A stretch of 32,613 nt of DNA, taken from positions 1-32,613 of the forward strand of contig JANWVL010000171.1 in the NCBI GenBank assembly GCA_025056655.1, given 5' to 3'. A program made the translations under genes and the position numbers. The notes under the pieces are model-generated. The model ran no database searches and was not told the DNA's origin. It saw only the letters and a list, made by a program, of their open reading frames with translations. Positions 24,602 to 32,179 of this stretch are shown here, piece by piece (position 1 is the first letter of the stretch; the number at the start of each line of letters is the position of its first letter). This DNA is from Candidatus Methylacidiphilales bacterium (lineage in GTDB: Bacteria > Verrucomicrobiota > Verrucomicrobiia > Methylacidiphilales > JANWVL01).

Positions 24602-25231
24602 TTGAAATCTAAGCCTCAGCTACGCATAGGACTTTTGGGCGGCACTTTTGATCCGCCTCATTTAGGTCATATAATGCAGGCTATAGAAGTGTATTACACT
24701 TTTAAATTGGATAGGATTGTATTTATTCCCGCGAATTGTTCGCCCCATAAAATTTCTTACAGAATAACAGATAATCAGATTCGTTGGAAATTGTTAAAAA
24801 GCGCTATCAAGCCATATTCTAAAATTTTAAGTGCTAGCGACGTTGAACTCCAACGCCCCCCCCCCTCATATACCTATGATACTGTTCTTCATTTTAAGAA
24901 ACATTATTTAAATGCTCAACTTTTTTGGCTTTTAGGTGAAGATCAGCTTCCACGCCTACACACCTGGAAACAATTTAAAAATCTTATACAAATCATAACA
25001 TTCATTTTACTTCCTCGCCAGGGAAACCATTCCCGTTGTCAGCTAAGAGACTATACTAGATTTAGAAAATATAAAAACGCGCAATTTCTACCGTGGCCTA
25101 CCCCCCCTCAATTATTTATTACTATATCTTCATCTGAAATCCGAAGGCGTATCAAAGAAAATATACCCTGTTCACATTTACTGCCAACCTCAGTTTATAA
25201 GCTGATTAAAAAAAATAATCTATATGTATAG
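24602..25231 (+). CDS. nadD: Nicotinate-nucleotide adenylyltransferase
   Basis: The 209-residue protein shows the nucleotidyltransferase signature GLLGGTFDPPHLGH (residues 11-24), the LLGEDQLPRLHTWKQF segment, and the C-terminal SSSEIRRRIKE motif. It joins nicotinate mononucleotide to ATP in NAD synthesis. The apparent start is a TTG directly after the nrdB stop (TAA 24599-24601), with no ATG nearby that would keep the GGTFDPPH motif at its normal distance. It overlaps rsfS by 8 bases; nadD-rsfS is a common bacterial pairing. A run of ten C bases encodes the PPP in QRPPPSYTY, where the family usually has GGPSYT. Confidence 0.93.
   Translation: MKSKPQLRIGLLGGTFDPPHLGHIMQAIEVYYTFKLDRIVFIPANCSPHKISYRITDNQIRWKLLKSAIKPYSKILSASDVELQRPPPSYTYDTVLHFKKHYLNAQLFWLLGEDQLPRLHTWKQFKNLIQIITFILLPRQGNHSRCQLRDYTRFRKYKNAQFLPWPTPPQLFITISSSEIRRRIKENIPCSHLLPTSVYKLIKKNNLYV
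24856..24865 (+). repeat. Ten-base poly-C tract inside nadD
   Basis: A homopolymer of ten C lies in an otherwise AT-rich gene. It encodes three Pro codons plus part of an Arg codon and is in frame. Such tracts are prone to slippage in replication and to sequencing error. Confidence 0.9.
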
Positions 25232-25568
25232 AATATCGTCTATTACACTGGCTAAATTTGCACGCAAATTAGCCTTAGAAAAAAAAGCTTTAAATCCAGT
25301 TATTCTAGATATGCGTAAGCTAACAACAGTCTCCGATTTCTTTTTAATACTAACCGCTGAATCGGAGCCACAAATTAAAGCTATTTTAAATCATATAGAA
25401 AAAGAAATTAAGCAGAAATATATAATATCACCAAGAATTGACGGCCATCCATGTAGCAAATGGGTGATTATGGACTATGATAATGTAGTAGTGCATATAT
25501 TTGATAAAGAAAAGCGGAGTTATTATAGCCTTGAAACTTTATGGGGTGATGCTCCCCATATAAGTTGA
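25224..25568 (+). CDS. rsfS: Ribosomal silencing factor RsfS
   Basis: The 114-residue protein has the RsfS/Iojap pattern: ILDMRKLTTVSDFFLI (residues 27-42), the central KWVIMDYDNVVVHIFD segment and the end motif YSLETLWGDAP. It binds uL14 on the large ribosomal subunit and blocks subunit joining when nutrients run low. It overlaps nadD by 8 bases, so translation is probably coupled. Being last in the nrdA-nrdB-nadD-rsfS row it may share the nrd promoter, though that is unproven. Confidence 0.93.
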   Translation: MYRISSITLAKFARKLALEKKALNPVILDMRKLTTVSDFFLILTAESEPQIKAILNHIEKEIKQKYIISPRIDGHPCSKWVIMDYDNVVVHIFDKEKRSYYSLETLWGDAPHIS

Positions 25569-25793
25569 TACTATTTCTATTATCTCACTATAAATCAGCT
25601 CTTATTAAGGTATAATACAAATAGCTATGCCTGGCCTAAACTGCAGTTTTCTATAACTAAGATTACAAATCTTATAATTGTTGGTTAATTTATACTGCTA
25701 CTTGACCTAACTATAGGAAAATTTTCTAAATTAAAGCTAATTTAGCTTACAGAGTTTGATTAAGATCTATTGATTGCGGTCCCATATCCGGAT

Positions 25794-25823
25794 TTTTATA
25801 AAACCACTTTTATAAAACCACTT
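25794..25823 (+). repeat. Two tandem copies of a 14-base repeat
   Basis: TTTTATAAAACCAC occurs twice in direct succession (25794-25807 and 25808-25821), followed by TT, so 16 bases are shared. Each copy contains the 10-base palindrome TTTTATAAAA. It sits 26 bases before the -35 hexamer of the following promoter, a position where an activator or repressor could bind as two dimers about 1.3 helical turns apart. Confidence 0.8.
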
Positions 25824-25848
25824 AAAACTACGCAATTAGATTCATTAG

Positions 25849-25876
25849 TTGACTTTTTGGAAGATTATCGTATAGT
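25849..25876 (+). promoter_or_regulatory. Sigma-70-type promoter of the L,D-transpeptidase gene
   Basis: TTGACT (25849-25854) and TATAGT (25871-25876) are each 5 of 6 matches to the consensus and are separated by 16 bases. The expected transcription start, seven bases past the -10, is 25883, which is the A of the gene's ATG. The transcript would then be leaderless or almost so. Confidence 0.65.
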
Positions 25877-25882
25877 TGAGGT

Positions 25883-26605
25883 ATGAATCTATTATATGTC
25901 TATATAGTTTCACTCACACTAAGTATTATGTTATTGTCTGGCTGTGTTACATCAGATTCTACTGGCAGTGTAAACATACGAAATAAAAAACACACATCTG
26001 CTACCACAAAGGTTGCTTTCATAGGGCATCCAAATGAGGTTAGTAATTATAACCCTGTAGCATACAAACCGAAAAATCCTGACAATGTCCGCGTAAAGGT
26101 ATCATTAAAGGAACAGATGATCTACGTCATGGAGGGAGATCGGCCTCTATTAGTTACAGCCACGACAGTAGGCATACCACAAAAGCCTACCCCCAAAGGA
26201 CATTTCCGAGTTACAAAAAAAGAAGCAAATCGCCGTTCATACACCTACGGATTTTGGGTCAGGGAAAATGAGATAATACCAGGGAAAAGTTCCAATCGCC
26301 CGCCGGGCAGAGGCTGGCGCTACGTGGGGTATCCGATGCCTTACTGGGTAGAGTTTATGCCCGCATACGGTTTTCACGAAGGGTATGTTTGGCCGATTCC
26401 AAGAAGCCACGGTTGTTTGCGCTTACACAAAAATGCATCAAAAAAATTCTTTGACCTCGTTCAGATTGGCACTCCTATACATATCGCTGACTCTCACCCC
26501 GAAGACTTAACCCTTGGCCGGGACGCACCTCGGCCAAATGATTACCGTGATCCAGATCCTCCTGCTTCTTACCTGATTTCTCCAGCTGTATTTGCTAGAA
26601 ACTAA
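25883..26605 (+). CDS. L,D-transpeptidase lipoprotein (YkuD domain)
   Basis: The 240-residue protein begins with a lipoprotein signal ending MLLSGC (C21), although the N-region lacks a positive charge. The YkuD catalytic domain spans about residues 72-198: VSLKEQMIYVMEGDRPLL, IPQKPTPKGHFRV, YGFHEGYVWPIPRSHGCLRL with the catalytic Cys in SHGCLR, and the end VQIGTPIHIAD. Such enzymes make 3-3 peptidoglycan crosslinks or attach proteins to the wall in the periplasm; as a lipoprotein it should sit on a membrane facing it. A tail of about 40 Asp/Pro/Arg-rich residues follows the domain. It has its own promoter and is at the right end of the AT-rich block. Confidence 0.92.
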   Translation: MNLLYVYIVSLTLSIMLLSGCVTSDSTGSVNIRNKKHTSATTKVAFIGHPNEVSNYNPVAYKPKNPDNVRVKVSLKEQMIYVMEGDRPLLVTATTVGIPQKPTPKGHFRVTKKEANRRSYTYGFWVRENEIIPGKSSNRPPGRGWRYVGYPMPYWVEFMPAYGFHEGYVWPIPRSHGCLRLHKNASKKFFDLVQIGTPIHIADSHPEDLTLGRDAPRPNDYRDPDPPASYLISPAVFARN

Positions 26606-26638
26606 ATCCGTTGAGCTACCCTTAGCCGAAAAATTATC

Positions 26639-27478
26639 ATGCAGTATTACTCACCGGCTAAGATTAACCTCTTTCTCAAAATTCTCGGAAAACGCCCTGA
26701 CGGCTTCCATGAGATCGAGACTTTCATGGTTCCTACCTCACTCTGTGATCTAATCACTCTCACGACTCAGCCTTCTGGAATTGTCCTCACTTGCTCAGAT
26801 CCGTCACTGCCGACCAATCAAAAAAATTTGGCCTATCGAGCTGCCCAAATTTTTTTTGAAAAAACCCAAATCTCAGGAGGAGTCTATATACACATTGAAA
26901 AAAAGATCCCTCATGGAGGTGGATTAGGTGGTGGCTCAAGTAATGCAGCCACCGTGCTAAAAGCTCTTCGAAACCTTCATGCGCCAGAAATTCCTGACCA
27001 GACACTTCAAGAGTGGATTGCACCACTGGGATCAGACATTCCGTTTTTTATTTCTCCAAAGCCGGCGATTTGCAAAGGACGAGGGGAAATCATCACTCAT
27101 ATCCCATTTTCGGGTGCTCATTTTGCACTATTGATCTTTCCTCCTTTTTCGGTGCCTACGCCATGGGCTTACAAAACCTATGCTCAACATCCAACCCAGG
27201 GTGAAACCAGTCACACTTGGCCTTACTGCCCATTACGCAACGATCTTGAACCGGCCGTATTCTCGAAATTTATTACCCTCGCAGTCCTAAAGGATTGGCT
27301 CCGAAAACAGACGGCACTGGGTGTTTTTGATGCTCTAATGAGCGGTAGCGGAAGCACGATGATTGCCTTTCTTCATCCAGACGCTGACGTAACAGGTCTC
27401 AAAAAGCTACTAAAAACATCCTTCGGTGAGTCATTCCAATCTCACATAATTCAGTTTCCGAAGTCATCTCCGCTCTGA
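26639..27478 (+). CDS. ispE: 4-diphosphocytidyl-2-C-methyl-D-erythritol kinase
   Basis: The 279-residue GHMP kinase has YYSPAKINLFLKILGKRPDGFHEIET at the N-terminus, the ATP loop IPHGGGLGGGSSNAATVL around residue 90, SDIPFFIS, LRNDLEPAV, and the C-terminal MSGSGSTMIAF. It phosphorylates CDP-ME in the MEP route to isoprenoid precursors. Start and length are normal for the family. It follows the L,D-transpeptidase by 33 bases. Composition changes here back to the more GC-rich level of the surrounding genome. Confidence 0.95.
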   Translation: MQYYSPAKINLFLKILGKRPDGFHEIETFMVPTSLCDLITLTTQPSGIVLTCSDPSLPTNQKNLAYRAAQIFFEKTQISGGVYIHIEKKIPHGGGLGGGSSNAATVLKALRNLHAPEIPDQTLQEWIAPLGSDIPFFISPKPAICKGRGEIITHIPFSGAHFALLIFPPFSVPTPWAYKTYAQHPTQGETSHTWPYCPLRNDLEPAVFSKFITLAVLKDWLRKQTALGVFDALMSGSGSTMIAFLHPDADVTGLKKLLKTSFGESFQSHIIQFPKSSPL

Positions 27479-27505
27479 ACTACGCAACTAAAAACTAGGT
27501 CTCTT

Positions 27506-27523
27506 TTTTGATTCGCATCAAAA
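27506..27523 (+). terminator. Weak AT-rich hairpin after ispE
   Basis: TTTTGAT pairs with ATCAAAA around a TCGC loop, 28 bases after the ispE stop, with a T-rich stretch (TTACTTTCTTTT) ten bases further on. The stem contains only one GC pair, so as an intrinsic terminator it is marginal. The rest of the 180-base gap to plsC shows only a 10-base direct repeat (CCAAGCTGCA at 27633 and 27648). Confidence 0.25.
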
Positions 27524-27658
27524 GACTGCCTTACTTTCTTTTACATCCTACGATTGCACAATCCCCTAAAAATTTAAGTCCATATATCGTTTCATGCTGC
27601 CATTTTCGAAGAGACGCATAGTATACAGTTTCCCAAGCTGCAATTCTCCAAGCTGCAT

Positions 27659-28354
27659 ATGGCTCTTTATTCCCTGCCTATCGTTTATGCCACGTCGAAA
27701 TTTATAGTCCGTTGCTTCTCTCTGCTTTTACTGAGGATTCGGCTAATCTTCGATTCCCTACCGCCAAAGCCACCTTTCATTATTGCCGCGAACCATATTA
27801 GCCACTTCGACCCCCCTTTGCTCACCCTAGCATTTAAACATCACCTTGATTTTATGACTACTTCGGAGCTTTTTGATTCAAAAATCATCGCCGCATGGCT
27901 TCGTATGGTTGGCTGCTTCCCCGTGAACCGCGAAAAGACCGACAGCCGAGCTGCGCGTGAGGCTCTTAAACGCCTGCGAGACGGACGGATTGTGGTGATC
28001 TATCCGGAAGGCGGCATTAGGACTGGCTATCAATCGATTCTCAATGGAGCTTGTATCAACAACGACCTTGCTACACTGGCTTACCTTGCTGATTGTCCCG
28101 TTATTCCATCATTGATAATCGGTAGCGATCAACTCTATGCCTACAAAAAAATCTGGCGCCGCCCGCAAATCTTAATCCGCTTCGGCCCTCCACTCTACAA
28201 ACCCATCGAGATACCAAACAAACATGAAAGCATAGCTTTGTGGACTAGTCGAATCAGCCGGTGTCTGCGCGAACTTTATGAGATAAGCCAAAAACAAAAT
28301 CTCATCACTCCATCAATGATCCCCCGGACGGCTCAAGAGCGATGGCAAGAATGA
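27659..28354 (+). CDS. plsC: 1-acyl-sn-glycerol-3-phosphate acyltransferase-like protein (PlsC family)
   Basis: The 231-residue protein has an N-terminal hydrophobic segment (residues 4-34) and the acyltransferase blocks: motif I NHISHFDPPLL (His and Asp four residues apart), motif II around CFPVNREKTDSRA, motif III YPEGGIRTGY, and motif IV with CPVIPSLIIGS. It should add the second acyl chain to lysophosphatidate, the last step of the route begun by PlsX in this window. Motif III has EGG in place of the more common EGT, so substrate use might differ. It converges on atpH with 4 bases between the stops. Confidence 0.9.
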   Translation: MALYSLPIVYATSKFIVRCFSLLLLRIRLIFDSLPPKPPFIIAANHISHFDPPLLTLAFKHHLDFMTTSELFDSKIIAAWLRMVGCFPVNREKTDSRAAREALKRLRDGRIVVIYPEGGIRTGYQSILNGACINNDLATLAYLADCPVIPSLIIGSDQLYAYKKIWRRPQILIRFGPPLYKPIEIPNKHESIALWTSRISRCLRELYEISQKQNLITPSMIPRTAQERWQE

Positions 28355-28358
28355 CCCT

Positions 28359-28757
28359 CTACGCTGCAAGTAATCGCTCGACTTCTTTCAAACTTCCTTC
28401 AACCGAGTAATCCCACACATCGCTTCCCACCTGAAGACGCACCCCCCCTAAAATCTCTGGATCCACAGTATTGCAGACACAATTCACCTGGGGCAAACGA
28501 CCCCGCACTTCTTGGAAGATACGCTCCTTTTCTTGTTCGCCTAAAGGACTCACAGATGTAATCGTCAGAACCCGTCTCTGTTGATCACTTTTTATTAAGT
28601 AAATTAGCCGATCAAGAATAGCTAGATAGTTTCGAGGCTTACGCGTTATCAGTTCATCAATAATTAACCTTAGCCGCTTTTCGTCCAACTCTCCTTCGAC
28701 CATGCATAAACGAAAAAGGCCTTTAGCTGCACGGCGCACTTCTTGACTAAACTTCAT
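28359..28757 (-). CDS. atpH: Short ATP synthase delta subunit (OSCP-like), away from other atp genes
   Basis: The 132-residue protein matches the AtpH C-terminal pattern, with VDPEILGGVRLQVGSDVWDYSV and a following leucine-rich helix, and the preceding QEKERIFQEVRGRLP segment. The N-terminal helical domain is short: typical AtpH is 170-185 residues. Delta links the F1 head to the peripheral stalk of ATP synthase. Such shortened delta proteins occur in Verrucomicrobia as I recall. None of the other atp genes is adjacent; its neighbours are plsC (convergent) and an FtsX-type permease. I am confident of the family from the C-terminal motif, less of whether it is the only delta gene. Confidence 0.8.
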   Translation of the reverse strand: MKFSQEVRRAAKGLFRLCMVEGELDEKRLRLIIDELITRKPRNYLAILDRLIYLIKSDQQRRVLTITSVSPLGEQEKERIFQEVRGRLPQVNCVCNTVDPEILGGVRLQVGSDVWDYSVEGSLKEVERLLAA

Positions 28758-28828
28758 AACATACTCTACTTCAACACCGTGCTCTTCCTAAATCAAGTCT
28801 TGAATATTTCATGCATCGAATGCGTCGC

Positions 28829-31387
28829 TTAATCCACTTTCATTGCTTGTGCAATGCTTCGCCTTCCCACCCGCCAAGCAGCCATCCACACAGCAATCAT
28901 CACTACTGCAATCCCAGAGAGCGACACGACAAGCAGTTCTTTACGCGGCCATATCAGGTTGATCGTCCAGCCAAAGAAGACCTTATTAATAACCTCAGCC
29001 AACACCCATGCTAAACCATACCCAGCTGCTACTCCAACCACCACCGACACCACAGCAAGCAAAAGAGTTTCCCAAGTGTAAACCTTAAGTATCTGAAAAC
29101 GTGACGCGCCTAAAGCTCGCAGAGCCGCCACAATTCTCGACCGCTCAAATCCATGCACCAAAACATTCAAGTAAACCCCCACTCCACAGATCAACATCGT
29201 GATGACCTGCAAGAGATGCGTAATAGCAAAAGTTTGATCGAAAATCTTCATGACTTGCCGCCGCAATTCACGATTCGATTGAATAGTAAAAGTCCCATAC
29301 TCTTTCATCACATCACGGATTTTTGTTTTGAACTCTTCAATGCTCTCCTCTGGAGGTAGATAAATAGCCACACTACTGATCGAATCATCGTTCCAGTATT
29401 CTTGATAAGTTTTCCGATCCATCAAAATCAAGCCACTCTCGGATGTATAGTCCTGAAAGATCCCTGCAATACGAAACACTTTTTCTCCGCCAGGGGTTAA
29501 TAATCGGATGCGGTGTCGAGCCCTCACTTTGTGTCGCCGCGCAAAACTCTCACTCGCAATAATCCATCCTTTTTCCGCTGCTTCCTTCAATAATTCAGGC
29601 CGAGCCTGCTTTCTCCTCTCCTGATCCAGAAAACGAATTCCACCTCGCTCTGCAGCAATATCAAAACGAATCGCTGCTAATCGAACAGCACGTTCGCCAT
29701 ACTCGACCGACACCTCACGATACAAGTCAATACGGTCATCGGAAATTAGTTGTCGCAATTTCTCAACAGCTTTTTGAGGCAAGATCTCTTGAGAACCTAT
29801 TGTTGAAGCGGACACTGGAGATATGTAAAGGTCTGCACGCACAGTCTGAAGAATCCACTGGTTAACCGTAACGCGAAAACTGGATACCATAATCATAATC
29901 CCCACCACCATTGCGAGCACACAGACAATAGAGCCTGCTAATATCACATTACGCGTAAAGGCGAGCTCAAACTGCTCCATACCAAGACGCCAGAAAGTTG
30001 CCGGAAAAATTTTGGCTACCTTTAAAATGACCCAAAAGATTAACGGACATAAAAACGATACCCCTAGAAGCAAAAATAAAGCCGTTCCAAAGCTTAACCA
30101 CTGCGGCCCGTAACGTTCACTATACCGCGCACATTCCAAGCTTGCCCCTATGAGTAGGAAGCCTACCAATGTCCAACTTGGAATATGCTGCCGAGCGGCC
30201 AGTCGGATATGAGCAGGCTGAAGCGCTTTTACTGGCTCAACGCTTGAGGCTTGCCGCGCAGGTAGCCAAGCCCCTGCAAGTGCCGCAAGAACAGCTAACG
30301 ATAGGGCCACTGCTGCTTGTTCTGATGGAAAAAAGATCTCCTGTATATTCACCGTCACATAGAGGGAACTAATCGTCTGCGAAGCTTGTTCAATCAGAGC
30401 TCGGGACAAAAAGTATCCAAGCGGAAGACCTAGCATCGTCGCGATTAACGCTAAAAAGACCGCCTCAGCTATAAAAGCACGCATTATTTTCCCTCGCGAT
30501 GCTCCAAGAGCGCGCCAGATACCGATCTCGTAATAACGACGAGCCACCATTGCCGTTGTTGTGTTGTAAATTAGAAAAACAGTCACAAGCATAGCCACTA
30601 GGCTAAGCGCGATGAGGTTTAAACGGAAAGCTTCGGTCATTTGTGAAAGCCGCTCTGTCCTCCGCAGAGGCTCTTGTATTCTAGACCCTGCAGTCAAATA
30701 CGGTTGCAATGTCTTCGATAAACTTTCAAGAGTGACTCCTTCGTGACGGATGATATCGATGCGCGAAAGCTGACCGACGTAACCGAAAAAATCCTGCGCA
30801 TGGGCTATGTCCATCACAGCGATATGTTCATCAGCGCCTACCCAAGTCTCTGTGAGCTTATAAATAGCTATAACTTTAGCTCTCTTAACGCCTTCGGAGG
30901 TTTGGAGCCCAAGCTCTGCGCCCTGGCGAATGTTCAGGCGTCTAGCAAGTTTGTCACTGATCAAAATTCCATTTGCTACACTCAGGAATTGTTCCGCCAG
31001 TGACTCATCGCCTGGGGTAAACGAACGTGTCGCAACCGTAGCAAACTCAGCGTTTGAAAAAAAATCTACACCGACAACACGCAAATATTCATTAGGGAAA
31101 TCGGTTAGCGTGGCGAACCTCTCTAAAATTGGTGTGGCTGCTTTGACATCAGGATGCCGAATGACCGCTAAATAATTCTCTTCCGGAAGCATTCCGCTTG
31201 GGTTCACCACTTCGGTATCAGCTCGCCCAGCTACAACGTTCACCGATGCGACAAACGCACGATGTGCGCTTTCATTTACACATTGCACCGCAACGTAAAC
31301 CGCAACAGCAAGCGCTAGGCTCAGCCCATTTAAAACAAACCCGATAGGATACTGTGCCCAGCCTTTAAGCAAGTAGCGAAAGAACAT
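28829..31387 (-). CDS. FtsX-type ABC transporter permease, double-module (852 residues)
   Basis: The protein has the layout of duplicated FtsX/MacB-like permeases. A first TM helix near 14-36 precedes a large periplasmic domain (about 40-255), then three TM helices (about 258-280, 305-335, 360-385). A second unit begins with TM helices near 420 and 485, another periplasmic domain (about 510-730) and three final helices. The cytoplasmic RALGASRGKIMRAFIAEAVFL and ALRALGASRFQILKVYTWE segments are the coupling-helix motifs that contact the ATPase. Such permeases pair with LolD-like ATPases in lipoprotein release or efflux. The ATPase is not in this window, and the next gene on this strand is a rhomboid protease upstream, 16 bases away. 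The substrate is unknown. Confidence 0.88.
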   Translation of the reverse strand: MFFRYLLKGWAQYPIGFVLNGLSLALAVAVYVAVQCVNESAHRAFVASVNVVAGRADTEVVNPSGMLPEENYLAVIRHPDVKAATPILERFATLTDFPNEYLRVVGVDFFSNAEFATVATRSFTPGDESLAEQFLSVANGILISDKLARRLNIRQGAELGLQTSEGVKRAKVIAIYKLTETWVGADEHIAVMDIAHAQDFFGYVGQLSRIDIIRHEGVTLESLSKTLQPYLTAGSRIQEPLRRTERLSQMTEAFRLNLIALSLVAMLVTVFLIYNTTTAMVARRYYEIGIWRALGASRGKIMRAFIAEAVFLALIATMLGLPLGYFLSRALIEQASQTISSLYVTVNIQEIFFPSEQAAVALSLAVLAALAGAWLPARQASSVEPVKALQPAHIRLAARQHIPSWTLVGFLLIGASLECARYSERYGPQWLSFGTALFLLLGVSFLCPLIFWVILKVAKIFPATFWRLGMEQFELAFTRNVILAGSIVCVLAMVVGIMIMVSSFRVTVNQWILQTVRADLYISPVSASTIGSQEILPQKAVEKLRQLISDDRIDLYREVSVEYGERAVRLAAIRFDIAAERGGIRFLDQERRKQARPELLKEAAEKGWIIASESFARRHKVRARHRIRLLTPGGEKVFRIAGIFQDYTSESGLILMDRKTYQEYWNDDSISSVAIYLPPEESIEEFKTKIRDVMKEYGTFTIQSNRELRRQVMKIFDQTFAITHLLQVITMLICGVGVYLNVLVHGFERSRIVAALRALGASRFQILKVYTWETLLLAVVSVVVGVAAGYGLAWVLAEVINKVFFGWTINLIWPRKELLVVSLSGIAVVMIAVWMAAWRVGRRSIAQAMKVD

Positions 31388-31403
31388 ACGAAGTGTTCCG
31401 TTT

Positions 31404-32057
31404 TTACTTCATCGGTGAATCCCAAAATTCCCAACCCGGCAGTAATCCCTCCAATTCTCGTCTCAAAATATAAGCCCTGATCTTGCGACCATACCACCAT
31501 CCGACCATTGCGCCTCCGAGGTGCGCAGTGTGGGCTACAAACGGGAACCAACCCAAAATAACACAGCCAAATTCAAATGCCGAAAGTCCAAGAGCGAGCG
31601 TGCGGGCTTTACAGACCACTGGAAAAAACATCAGCCACACCCTTAGGCGCTGATCTGGGAAGCAGACAGCATACGCGGTGAGAAAAGCGAAGCCCGCACC
31701 ACTGGCTCCGATCACATAAGTCGCATGATTGGACTCATCACTAAGAAGCCACAACACAGCTGCACCTAGCGATCCATATATAAAAAGCCTCCACAAATGA
31801 CGAGGTGTGCTTTTGGCTTCGATGGCTCTTCCGAGGTAACTCAGCACCATTACATTCATCAAGATATGCAGAGGAAAAAGGGGAAACGTATCAGCATGCA
31901 GGAAAGCATATGTGAAGAGTTGCCATATCCATCCACGCTTCACCCCATCTTCGGAAAGCCCCCAGAAATTTAGAAAAGCTTGATCCCAAGGAGTGAGTGT
32001 CAAGAATAGTTGGAGCAATTGAATGACGATGATGGCCGCAATAATCCTTCGGGTCAT
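31404..32057 (-). CDS. Rhomboid-family intramembrane serine protease
   Basis: A 217-residue polytopic protein with about six membrane helices. The catalytic dyad is Ser119 in IGASGAGFAF (GxSG) and His179 in TAHLGGAMVGWWYG, and the H64/N68 pair in PLHILMNVM fits the oxyanion-stabilising residues in helix 2. It cleaves membrane-spanning substrates inside the bilayer. The N-terminal loop includes WIWQLFTYAFLHA, the family's L1-helix 2 region. It is 16 bases upstream of the FtsX-type permease on the same strand, so co-transcription is likely. Substrates cannot be predicted. Confidence 0.9.
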   Translation of the reverse strand: MTRRIIAAIIVIQLLQLFLTLTPWDQAFLNFWGLSEDGVKRGWIWQLFTYAFLHADTFPLFPLHILMNVMVLSYLGRAIEAKSTPRHLWRLFIYGSLGAAVLWLLSDESNHATYVIGASGAGFAFLTAYAVCFPDQRLRVWLMFFPVVCKARTLALGLSAFEFGCVILGWFPFVAHTAHLGGAMVGWWYGRKIRAYILRRELEGLLPGWEFWDSPMK

Positions 32058-32179
32058 GGACAGGCTTCTTTCTTTACCTTCGCCTCAATATTCACCAAGC
32101 GAAAAACAAACAGCCTAAAAGAAGTTTTTTGTCGCTTTTCCATAGCACTCTATACATCCTCTCCATGCCTCTAAATCCT

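Larger units (their letters stand above)
25569..25882. other. 314-base AT-rich intergenic region with a tandem repeat and a promoter
   Basis: There is no credible open frame. The left 200 bases are featureless A/T-rich DNA with several short symmetric patches such as TAAATTAAAGCTAATTTA near 25727. The right part contains a 14-base tandem repeat (25794-25821) and a strong sigma-70-like promoter (25849-25876), listed separately. I see no terminator with a clear GC stem after rsfS. Confidence 0.6.

Noticed and set aside
24602-25231. Frameshift in nadD at the poly-C tract
   Set aside because: The frame is open on both sides with correct spacing between family motifs, so the present length of ten C is in frame.
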